Of a stretch of DNA of 14,965 nucleotides, positions 7,264 through 13,286 are shown in pieces. Position 1 is the stretch's first letter. Each line of letters starts with the position of its first letter. Source of the stretch: Treponema sp. (GTDB lineage Bacteria; Spirochaetota; Spirochaetia; Treponematales; Breznakiellaceae); contig JAISPH010000074.1 in NCBI GenBank assembly GCA_031275035.1, positions 1 through 14,965 of the forward strand. Reading direction: 5' to 3'. The translations under genes and the position numbers were made by a program. Under the pieces are notes generated by a model, which saw nothing but the letters and a program-made list of their open reading frames with translations, was not told where the DNA came from and did no database searches.

Positions 7264-9303
7264 ATGGCAAAAACTAAAAAAAAATCCCCCGGGGACAATT
7301 CTGCAATCCCCGCCGGCGCCCCGGCCTATCTGGATCTGGTCTTCGACCTCCCCCTGAACCAGATCTTTACCTACCGTATCGATCCAAAGGGCCAGGGGGC
7401 CAAGGGAAAGCGGGCCATGGTTCCCTTCGGCAGGCGGGAACTCCTGGGCTATATCACCGGCGAAAGGGATACGCCCCCGGAGGGCGTGGCGGAGGGGACC
7501 CTCAAGGCGGTACGGCGGGTAGTCGACAGGGAACCCCTCTTCGGCGATGAGAATATCGCCCTGGCGGAATGGATGGCGTCATACTATTTCTGCGGAACCG
7601 GGGAAGCCCTGGCGGCGATGATCCCCTCGGGGAGGCGGCCCGGAGAGTACGCTTCCTTCGAAGGGGGAGAGGAAATCGCCGCCGAAGCTCCGGTTCTCTC
7701 CGGCGAACAGGAACAGGCCCTGGCGGCGATAAGCGGACCGGCGCCGGCGGAAGGCCGGCCGGGACCGGCCATGTTTTATCTCTACGGCATTACCGGTTCG
7801 GGCAAGACCGAGGTCTTTCTCCGGGCGGCGGAGGCGGTCCTGAACGAGGGAAAATCCGTCATCTACCTGGTGCCGGAAATTTCCCTTACCCACCAGACCG
7901 CCGGGATCATCGCCAAACGGTTCGGCTCCGCCGCGGCCACCATCCACTCCGGCTTGTCCCCCGGCGCCAGGCTCGGCGAATGGGTCCGCATCAGGAACGG
8001 TGAAGTCCGCATTGTGGCCGGCCCCCGGAGCGCCGCCTTCGCCCCTCTGCGGAACCTGGGGCTCATCATCATTGACGAAGAACACGATGGCTCCTATAAA
8101 TCGGGCAGCACCCCCCGTTACCATGCCCGGCAGGTGGCGATGCGCCGCTGTTCCCTTGCCGGAGCCAGGCTGGTAATGGGGTCCGCCACCCCTTCGGCGG
8201 AAGCCTGGAAACTGATGGGGGAGGGAACCATACGCCGGCTGGATCTGACCCGGCGGCTTTCGGGAGGAAGCCCCCCGGAGATTCTACCCGTAAGCCTTGC
8301 AGGAAACGAGGGCTGTCTTACCAGGGAACTAAAAGAGGAGATACGCCTTACCGCCCGGATGGGCCGGCAGACCATACTCTTTCTCAACCGCCGGGGCTTC
8401 GCCTATTACTACCACTGCCCGGCCTGCGGCTTTGAACTAAGCTGCCGCCGCTGTTCGGTTTCCCTCACCTATCATAAATCCAGGGGCCGGGCGGTCTGCC
8501 ATTACTGCGGGTACGCCGCCCCTCCCCCCGCCCACTGTCCCGGGTGCGGTTCCCTGGAGGCGGGCTTTACCGGAATAGGCACGGAGATGATAGAAGAGGA
8601 GGTCCGCCGTACCTTTCCGGATCTCCGCATCCGCCGGGCCGACGCGGACAGTACCGCCCGGAAGGGCAGCCTCCGGGAAACCCTGGAGGCATTCAAGGCC
8701 GGGACAATCGATCTGCTCCTGGGAACCCAGATGGTAGCCAAGGGGCTTAACTTCCCCGGAGTGCGCCTGGTCGGGGTAGTTATGGCCGATACGGGGCTTC
8801 AGCTCCCGGACTTCCGCGCCGCGGAACGGACCTTCTCCCTCATTGTACAGGTGGCGGGCCGGGCGGGCCGTTATTTCCCCGACGGCAAGGTTATCGTCCA
8901 GACTCTGCGCCCCCGGGACCCCGTCATACTCCGGGCCTGTTCCCTGGACGTAGCGGGCTTCTTTGCCGCGGAGCTTGCCCAGCGGGAACGGTTAAACTTC
9001 CCCCCCTATACGAGGCTTATCCGTTTTACGTTCCGTTCAAAGGAAGCGGACCGGGCGGACGCCGCCGCCGGACGCCTGGCGGACATTGCGGGCCCCCTCC
9101 TGCCGGCGGACGCGGAGATGCTGGGCCCCGCGGAATGTCCCGTCGGCATTATCGCAGGAAACCACCGCCGGCAGATCATCCTCCGGGGCCCTTCCATGGG
9201 ACCCCTCCACGGGGCGGTCCGTTCCGCCCTGGCCCGGTATGAACAGGGCAGGGACGCCAGGGTCTATCTTGAAGTGGACGTGGACCCGGTAAGCCTCCTT
9301 TAG
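7264..9303 (+). CDS. priA: Primosomal protein N', replication restart helicase PriA
   Basis: A 679-residue superfamily-2 helicase that recognises stalled or repaired forks and reloads the replisome. It has the N-terminal DNA-binding domain (LDLVFDLPLNQIFTYRID, 23-40), Walker A GITGSGKT (175-182), Walker B DEEHD (271-275) and GSATPS (306-311). A zinc-binding insert has eight cysteines in four pairs (385/388, 394/397, 412/415, 425/428). It is followed by GTQMVAKGLNFPGV (487-500) and motif VI QVAGRAGR (529-536). The C-terminus ends DVDPVSLL, as in many PriA proteins, so it is complete. A stop at 7255 in the same frame makes ATG 7264 the first possible ATG start; no strong ribosome binding site precedes it. 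It is a little shorter than the E. coli protein (732). It probably follows udg on one transcript. Confidence 0.97.
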   Translation: MAKTKKKSPGDNSAIPAGAPAYLDLVFDLPLNQIFTYRIDPKGQGAKGKRAMVPFGRRELLGYITGERDTPPEGVAEGTLKAVRRVVDREPLFGDENIALAEWMASYYFCGTGEALAAMIPSGRRPGEYASFEGGEEIAAEAPVLSGEQEQALAAISGPAPAEGRPGPAMFYLYGITGSGKTEVFLRAAEAVLNEGKSVIYLVPEISLTHQTAGIIAKRFGSAAATIHSGLSPGARLGEWVRIRNGEVRIVAGPRSAAFAPLRNLGLIIIDEEHDGSYKSGSTPRYHARQVAMRRCSLAGARLVMGSATPSAEAWKLMGEGTIRRLDLTRRLSGGSPPEILPVSLAGNEGCLTRELKEEIRLTARMGRQTILFLNRRGFAYYYHCPACGFELSCRRCSVSLTYHKSRGRAVCHYCGYAAPPPAHCPGCGSLEAGFTGIGTEMIEEEVRRTFPDLRIRRADADSTARKGSLRETLEAFKAGTIDLLLGTQMVAKGLNFPGVRLVGVVMADTGLQLPDFRAAERTFSLIVQVAGRAGRYFPDGKVIVQTLRPRDPVILRACSLDVAGFFAAELAQRERLNFPPYTRLIRFTFRSKEADRADAAAGRLADIAGPLLPADAEMLGPAECPVGIIAGNHRRQIILRGPSMGPLHGAVRSALARYEQGRDARVYLEVDVDPVSLL

Positions 9304-9390
9304 GGGCCGGTAAGCCTCCTGAGAAAACGGTTTATTTTCTTGAGAAAATAATCTGGATTTTTCAGAAAACAGCCCGGATTCTTAGGGACA
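9286..9390 (+). repeat. Degenerate 21-bp tandem repeats across the priA stop codon
   Basis: Five consecutive 21-bp units start at 9286, 9307, 9328, 9349 and 9370. Units 1 and 2 share their first 14 bases exactly (CCGGTAAGCCTCCT). Units 2 and 3 agree at 14 of 21 positions, including TGAGAAAA (9320-9327, 9341-9348). Units 3-4 and 4-5 agree at about 12 of 21. The first unit encodes the last residues and stop of PriA, and the remainder is noncoding. The junction of units 3 and 4 also forms a 9-bp inverted repeat (9332-9340 with 9343-9351). Confidence 0.5.
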
Positions 9391-9619
9391 AGCCCCGTTC
9401 CGGCAGGAAAACCGGCTGCAGATGCAGGAATGTGCGGCCGGCTATAAGCCTGCAAGGCGATTCAGCCGCGAACCGCCCGGACAGTACGGACAAAAGCCCC
9501 GGTTTTAAGGCAGCGGCCCGCCGGGGGCTCCGGCCTTCAAGGTAAAAGTTCATACGGGGCCCCGGTCCCGGACCGCAGGTCCGGCGCGGTTCCCTTTCCC
9601 CGCCTGACGGAGCCAGAGC
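9304..9619. other. Gene-free interval between convergent priA and the DUF192 gene
   Basis: These 316 bases hold no convincing gene. A 63-codon minus-strand frame (9553-9362) lacks a ribosome binding site and recognisable motifs. The left third carries the 21-bp repeats and is AT-richer than the surroundings. The middle has short palindromes such as CTGCA-GA-TGCAG (9416-9427). The right end has the hairpin at 9568-9584. Confidence 0.6.
9568..9584. terminator. Possible hairpin terminator between convergent genes
   Basis: A perfect 7-bp stem CCGGACC (9568-9574) and GGTCCGG (9578-9584) closes a GCA triloop, between the ends of priA and the DUF192 gene. No T-run follows directly on either strand, so its role as a terminator is only suggested by position and stability. 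Confidence 0.35.
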
Positions 9620-10123
9620 TTAGTCTCCGGCAAGGATCAGCCTGTCCCCCACGGCAATCCCGGCCCGGTCAAACCAGCCCTGGGGAACTTCCAGGGCATA
9701 GCGGACAGAGCGGGCGGACCGCACGGGGGTAAGGTCCCGGGGTTTCATGTCCCGTATTTCGAGGATCCTGCCGTCGTAGGCGATAAAGGCAATGGAAAGG
9801 GGGATAAGGGTATTCTTCATCCAGAAAGACATACGTTCGTCCCTGGCATACACAAAGAGCATCCCCTTCCCGTCGGGGAGGCTCCTCCGGTTCATCAGGC
9901 CCGCGGCCTGTTCCTCCGCGGTAACCGCAATCTCGGCGCTGAGGGGCACCGCAGCCCCGGAGGCGGTTTCGATGACAAGCTCCCGCAGGGCCAGGGTTTT
10001 CTGCCCCGCCGGGGCGCAGTTCAGGCCGCCCAGGGAAAAGAGGAGGGCCCACAGTAAAACGGCGCGGCGGCGAAGCGGCCCGGCCTTCCCGGAACCGGCC
10101 TTAAGGGGGGACTTAAAACGCAT
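9620..10123 (-). CDS. DUF192 family exported lipoprotein
   Basis: A 167-residue protein with the DUF192 core: EIAVTAEEQAAGLMNRRSLP, GMLFVYARDERMSFWMKNTL, IPLSIAFIAYDGRILEIRDM and the C-terminal ALEVPQGWFDRAGIAVGDRL. The function of DUF192 is unknown. The N-terminus MRFKSPLKAGSGKAGPLRRR is basic and leads into AVLLWALLFSLGGLNCAPAG, a signal peptide ending at a cysteine (residue 36). The lipobox GLNC has Asn before Cys, allowed only under the relaxed lipobox of spirochaetes, so lipidation is probable rather than certain. The ATG at 10123 lies in the end of the preceding gene (11-nt overlap) with AGGA nine bases upstream. A TTG at 10165 would add 14 residues but has no ribosome binding site and gives a worse signal peptide. 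It is the last gene of its group. Confidence 0.88.
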   Translation of the reverse strand: MRFKSPLKAGSGKAGPLRRRAVLLWALLFSLGGLNCAPAGQKTLALRELVIETASGAAVPLSAEIAVTAEEQAAGLMNRRSLPDGKGMLFVYARDERMSFWMKNTLIPLSIAFIAYDGRILEIRDMKPRDLTPVRSARSVRYALEVPQGWFDRAGIAVGDRLILAGD

Positions 10124-10700
10124 CCAGAAATTCCTGGCGCAGGAAAACTTCCCCCGACGCTTCAACTTCGGACTGATCGATAAGCTCCTTGAATACCTTC
10201 ATATCGATGTACTTTACCGTCAGGGGCCGTTCAATGGAGACCCGGGTATCCCCGGTTTCCCAGACCGCCCGTTTGGGGTCAAGGCGGACCGGATCGCCAT
10301 ACTTCTTTACAAAGGTGGTAAACACCGAATAGTGATCGATAAGGGAGAGGTCCAGGACAAAGGCCATGATGAAAACCTGTCCTTCCCGCAGTTGAAAGAA
10401 GGCCCGGCGTATAAAGGAAAGGCCCGTGGTTTCCACCAGATTCTGTTCCCCGGAGGGGAGAAAGGAAACGTCCCGGTCCCCCCGGAAATGAAAGAGCCCG
10501 TCCCGCTGCAGGGCGGCCTTAAGATCCTCCAGGCCCATACCCAGGCTTATCCCCCGGAATTCCCTGGGCAGGACCTCCGCCGGGGGTTCCGCCTGATCCC
10601 CCTGAGGTTCCGGCAGGGCGATCCACCGGCCGCCGGGATCGGCCTGGGCCCAAAGCAACGGCGGGAAAAACAGCATACAAAACAGCAGGGAACGTTTCAT
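10113..10700 (-). CDS. Exported protein of unknown function
   Basis: I do not recognise this 195-residue protein. MKRSLLFCMLFFPPLLWAQA is a clear Sec signal peptide with cleavage expected after the AQA. The mature part starts with a proline-rich linker (IALPEPQGDQAEPPAEVLPR), followed by FRGISLGMGLEDLKAALQRD, a 'G-M-x-x-x-D-L' pattern seen in periplasmic proteins with repeated small folds. It ends with a charged, mixed region: FVKKYGDPVRLDPKRAVWET and VSIERPLTVKYIDMKVF. There are no other membrane segments, so it is probably periplasmic. The ATG at 10700 is preferred over a TTG at 10718 because it starts the signal peptide; neither has a good ribosome binding site. The coding end overlaps the DUF192 start, which suggests they are co-expressed and perhaps act together in the envelope. 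It lies 81 bp downstream of the cNMP-binding regulator. Confidence 0.75.
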   Translation of the reverse strand: MKRSLLFCMLFFPPLLWAQADPGGRWIALPEPQGDQAEPPAEVLPREFRGISLGMGLEDLKAALQRDGLFHFRGDRDVSFLPSGEQNLVETTGLSFIRRAFFQLREGQVFIMAFVLDLSLIDHYSVFTTFVKKYGDPVRLDPKRAVWETGDTRVSIERPLTVKYIDMKVFKELIDQSEVEASGEVFLRQEFLDAF

Positions 10701-10750
10701 CGATAATACTATCGGCAAAAAACCGGAAAAGGGAAAGCGCCGGGCCGGAA

Positions 10751-10767
10751 CCCGCCGCCGCGGGCGG
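10751..10767 (-). terminator. GC-rich hairpin after the cNMP-binding regulator gene
   Basis: The 81-bp gap contains two alternative 5-bp stems, CCCGC/GCGGG (10751-10755, 10760-10764) and CCGCC/GGCGG (10755-10759, 10763-10767). They are flanked by direct repeats CCGGAAC (10745-10751, 10769-10775). On the minus strand a T-rich stretch follows some 20 bases later. It may terminate or attenuate transcription before the exported-protein gene. Confidence 0.3.
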
Positions 10768-10781
10768 ACCGGAACGGGGCG

Positions 10782-12014
10782 CTAATTCCACGCCGCCGAT
10801 CCCCGGCGGGATTTTTCAATTTTCTGCATCTTCCGGTAGTATTCGGTCTGTTTGATGACCTCGGTAACGTCCGTGGTATAGATCTTGTCCTTCATTACCT
10901 GGATCTTTTTATTTTCCAGCATTTTCCGCAGAACCAGGGCGCCGTCCCCCTGGGGAAGCCCCACTATATTTACCAGTTCCCTGGGGCCGAAATCGAAGGT
11001 ATAGGACTGGGCCGCGTCCAGGGGTATTCTGTTTTTTTCCAGCTGGATCAGGAGCGCGTCGTACATGCGGCCCAGGGGATCGGAGATCAGGGAATTGGCA
11101 AGCTGCTGGTAGATAAACCAGATCCGTTCCGCCAGGAGCGTGGTAAGCCGGGCGATAATTTGGGGCTGGGTCCCCACCATGCGTTCAAAGTTGACCCGGT
11201 TCACCGCCAGGACCCGGCAATCCTCATAGGCTACCGCGCAGGCCGCCCGGGGCTTGGATTCAAGAAGGGCCATCTCCCCAAAGATATCCCCGGCTTTAAG
11301 CACCGCCAGGAGCACTTCGTTATTATCCACGATTTTGGCGATCTTGACGGAACCTTTCTGGATAATGTAGAGCTCATCCCCGGGCTCCCCCTCGGAGAAG
11401 ATCATGGAATCCTTGGGATACTGCCGGTTAAGCTCATCGGTCTTAAATTCAAACTGCACCGCTTTGGCATAGGGGGCAATCTTCATCATCCGTTCCCGGA
11501 CCAGGTTTACCTCGTTCCCCCGGGGACAGTACTTGAGGTATTTATAATACGCATAGTAGGCCTGATTGTACTGGCTCTGCCTGGCGTAATATTCCCCCAC
11601 CTTAAAGAGATGGGAAAAATCGTTATCCGCAGTGTTCTTGAGCGTGAGCCGGGTAAGGGCTTCGTCCAGGTAGCGCATACGCCGGGAGAACTGGAGGATG
11701 ATCTTCATAGCCACGGGGGTATTGTTCTGGATAAGCTGGCCGTACTGTTCTTTCTGAACCGAGATAAGGGTAACGTCGGTCAGGGCCCGGGCGGTCTCGA
11801 TGTGGCTGTGGGAGGACATGGTGGAAACAACCCCGAAGAAGTCTCCGGGCCCCAGCACATTGCCCCCCTCCTCGGCGACTACCTCCACGTCTTTGGAAAC
11901 CCGTACCTTGCCCTGGCGGATTATAAAGAAACGGTCGGCGTTTTGTTTGCCTTCGACCACAATATACGAATCTTTCTGAAAGTTAACAAAGGTTAGCTGC
12001 AGTGGATTGGCCAT
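10782..12014 (-). CDS. Crp-like regulator with two cyclic-nucleotide-binding domains, TPR-like linker and winged helix
   Basis: A 410-residue cytoplasmic protein. The first cNMP-binding beta-barrel spans about residues 5-120 (YIVVEGKQNADRFFIIRQGK, LGPGDFFGVVS). A helical segment follows (about 130-165, FKVGEYYARQSQYNQAYYAY) that resembles one TPR unit. A second cNMP domain spans about 195-310 (FSEGEPGDELYIIQKGSVKI, GDIFGEMALLESKPRAACAV). The C-terminal ~100 residues resemble a Crp-type winged helix (FGPRELVNIVGLPQGDGALV, RKMLENKKIQVMKDKIYTT). Only the second barrel has the Glu and Arg of the phosphate-binding cassette (GEMALLESKPRAA); the first lacks them and may not bind nucleotide. This layout is common in Treponema-like spirochaetes; targets and ligand are unknown. 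The ATG at 12014 has GAGGG four bases upstream; a TTG at 12062 would start inside the structured leader. Confidence 0.85.
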   Translation of the reverse strand: MANPLQLTFVNFQKDSYIVVEGKQNADRFFIIRQGKVRVSKDVEVVAEEGGNVLGPGDFFGVVSTMSSHSHIETARALTDVTLISVQKEQYGQLIQNNTPVAMKIILQFSRRMRYLDEALTRLTLKNTADNDFSHLFKVGEYYARQSQYNQAYYAYYKYLKYCPRGNEVNLVRERMMKIAPYAKAVQFEFKTDELNRQYPKDSMIFSEGEPGDELYIIQKGSVKIAKIVDNNEVLLAVLKAGDIFGEMALLESKPRAACAVAYEDCRVLAVNRVNFERMVGTQPQIIARLTTLLAERIWFIYQQLANSLISDPLGRMYDALLIQLEKNRIPLDAAQSYTFDFGPRELVNIVGLPQGDGALVLRKMLENKKIQVMKDKIYTTDVTEVIKQTEYYRKMQKIEKSRRGSAAWN

Positions 12015-12027
12015 TAAACCCTCGATT

Positions 12028-12111
12028 TTTGCGGACGGCCGGCATACTTGCAGGGACAGCAAAACCGTTCAGATACAGTCCGAAAAGGCATACTTGGTAT
12101 TTGTCCGCAAA
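12028..12111 (-). promoter_or_regulatory. Structured 5' leader of the cNMP-binding regulator, candidate attenuator
   Basis: TTTGCGGAC (12028-12036) and GTCCGCAAA (12103-12111) form a perfect 9-bp inverted repeat across 66 bp. In the minus-strand transcript its 3' arm ends four bases before the GAGGG ribosome binding site (12023-12019). Two further complementary elements, AGTCCG (12124-12119, as read in the transcript) and CGGACT (12082-12077), can pair with each other or with the arms. A 10-bp direct repeat GGCATACTTG lies just inside each arm (12041-12050, 12087-12096). Nothing matches a riboswitch class that I recognise. Confidence 0.45.
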
Positions 12112-12160
12112 GCAGGCCCGGACTTTGGCCCGCGCGTTGCAGACAGACACTACTTACAGA

Positions 12161-12190
12161 AGTATAGAAACCCTTTCCGGCCTTTGTCAA
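12161..12190 (-). promoter_or_regulatory. Strong sigma-70 promoter of the cNMP-binding regulator
   Basis: On the minus strand a perfect -35 TTGACA (12190-12185), an 18-bp spacer and -10 TATACT (12166-12161) drive transcription leftwards. The start would be near 12154, leaving a leader of about 140 nt before the ATG at 12014. The -35 bases are shared with the divergent murB promoter. Confidence 0.75.
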
Positions 12191-12211
12191 CGGCTGTATT
12201 TAGGGTAGTAT
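12184..12211 (+). promoter_or_regulatory. Probable murB promoter overlapping the start codon
   Basis: TTGTCA (12184-12189, five of six), a 16-bp spacer and TAGTAT (12206-12211, four of six) form a sigma-70-like promoter. The -10 box overlaps the first murB ATG (12210), so transcription would begin near 12218, right at the second in-frame ATG (12219). That would make the murB message leaderless. The -35 overlaps the -35 of the divergent regulator gene. Confidence 0.5.
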
Positions 12212-13163
12212 GGGATATATGACGGATCTTCGGGCGCTCCTGGAAAAAATTCCGGTCCCCTTTACGGGGGATCTGGCCTGCGGTGAACCGATGTCCCGGC
12301 ACACTACCTTTCAGGTGGGGGGACCGGCGGATCTCTGGGTCCGGCCCCGGGGAGAGGGTTTTCCCGAATTTGCCGTGGCCCTGCTCGGGACCGCCCGCTC
12401 CCGGGGGGTTCCGGTATTCATCCTGGGGGGCGGGGCCAACCTGGTGATCGCCGACCGGGGCATCCGGGGCATCGTCCTGGACACCTCCGGCTGGACCGGC
12501 TGGAACCTGGGAGAAGGGGCCGGCGGAAGCCGGTACATAAGGGTACGTTCCGGCACGGCCGTAGACGGCGCCGCGGAGGCCGCCGCCGCCGCCGGCCTTT
12601 CGGGGCTGGAATTTCTCGCCGGGATGCCCGGTTCCGCCGGAGGGGCGGTGTGGATGAACGCCCGCTGTTACGAAAGGTCCGTGTCGGATCTGTTGATGGA
12701 AACCAGAATTCTGGACGAATCCCTGAAGTCCCGTACCCTGCCCTTCGAGGCTGCGGATTTCGGCTATAAAAAAAGCCCCTTCCAGAACCGGGAGGTCCTC
12801 ATCTTATCCGCGCAATTTTCCCTCAAGCCCCGCCTCCCGGAGGAAATATACCGGGAAATGGCGGATCACCGCCGGGACCGGGAGGAAAAGGGCCATTACC
12901 GCTTTCCCTCGGCAGGCTCGGCCTTCAAGAACAACCGGGCCTTCGGCAGACCTGCGGGGAAGATCATCGACAGCCTGGGCCTCCGGGGCTTTACCCTGGG
13001 GGGGGCCGCGGTGGCGCCGTTCCACGGCAACATCATCATCAATACCGGAACGGCCACGGCGGCGGATATCCGGGCCTTAACGGAGGAGCTGATCCGGCGG
13101 GTAAAAGCCGCCCTGGGCATCAGCCTGGAGCCGGAGATCCTCTTTGCCGGAGACTGGGAATAG
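12210..13163 (+). CDS. murB: UDP-N-acetylenolpyruvoylglucosamine reductase MurB
   Basis: A 317-residue FAD enzyme that reduces UDP-GlcNAc-enolpyruvate with NADPH to UDP-MurNAc, the second committed step of peptidoglycan precursor synthesis in the cytoplasm. FAD-binding segments are SRHTTFQVGGPADLWVRP (29-46), PVFILGGGANLVI (68-80) and GMPGSAGGAVWMNARCY (138-154). The C-terminal domain has the catalytic serine in FPSAGSAFKNN (232-242, Ser237), AGKIIDSLGLRGFTLGGAAV (249-268) and the terminal glutamate in LEPEILFAGDWE (Glu309). Length fits type II MurB (about 300). The usual Tyr-Arg-x-Ser segment reads GYKKSPF (185-191), Lys for Arg. Two starts are possible: ATG 12210, which overlaps the putative -10, or ATG 12219 (MTDLRALLEK), which would be leaderless; AGGG at 12202-12205 is a weak ribosome binding site for the first. 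Divergent from the cNMP regulator. Confidence 0.96.
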   Translation: MGYMTDLRALLEKIPVPFTGDLACGEPMSRHTTFQVGGPADLWVRPRGEGFPEFAVALLGTARSRGVPVFILGGGANLVIADRGIRGIVLDTSGWTGWNLGEGAGGSRYIRVRSGTAVDGAAEAAAAAGLSGLEFLAGMPGSAGGAVWMNARCYERSVSDLLMETRILDESLKSRTLPFEAADFGYKKSPFQNREVLILSAQFSLKPRLPEEIYREMADHRRDREEKGHYRFPSAGSAFKNNRAFGRPAGKIIDSLGLRGFTLGGAAVAPFHGNIIINTGTATAADIRALTEELIRRVKAALGISLEPEILFAGDWE

Positions 13164-13174
13164 CCGGTTTGTAC

Positions 13175-13207
13175 GGCGGCGGGCGCCGGTGGTTCCTCCG
13201 CCGCGCC
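13175..13207 (+). terminator. Weak GC-rich hairpin after murB
   Basis: GGC-GGCGG (13175-13182) can pair with CCGCC-GCC (13198-13207, two-base bulge) around a 15-nt loop, 12 bases after the murB stop. A short CCCCTTTC follows. The missing long T-tract keeps confidence low. Confidence 0.3.
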
Positions 13208-13241
13208 CCTTTCAACTGAATCCCGCCGCCAGAGGTCCCCC

Positions 13242-13277
13242 GGTACGGTTGATTTTTTCCGCCTTTTTCCGTACCTT
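13242..13277 (+). promoter_or_regulatory. Candidate cysS promoter flanked by a 7-bp inverted repeat
   Basis: TTGATT (13249-13254), a 17-bp spacer and TACCTT (13272-13277) lie nine bases before the cysS ATG. They are bracketed by GGTACGG (13242-13248) and CCGTACC (13269-13275), a perfect inverted repeat with a 20-nt pyrimidine-rich centre. The left arm abuts the -35 and the right arm overlaps the -10. This may be an operator, or an RNA hairpin ending murB transcription. No Shine-Dalgarno sequence separates it from the start codon. Confidence 0.45.
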
Positions 13278-13286
13278 AAACAACTA

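Noticed and set aside
9362..9553. A 63-codon minus-strand open frame in the priA-DUF192 gap
   Set aside because: It has no ribosome binding site, no recognisable motif and an Arg/Leu-rich composition typical of chance frames; part of it overlaps the 21-bp repeat area.
12007..12222. Two plus-strand open frames of about 70 codons before murB
   Set aside because: They lie over the regulator start, its leader and the divergent promoters and show no motifs or ribosome binding sites.
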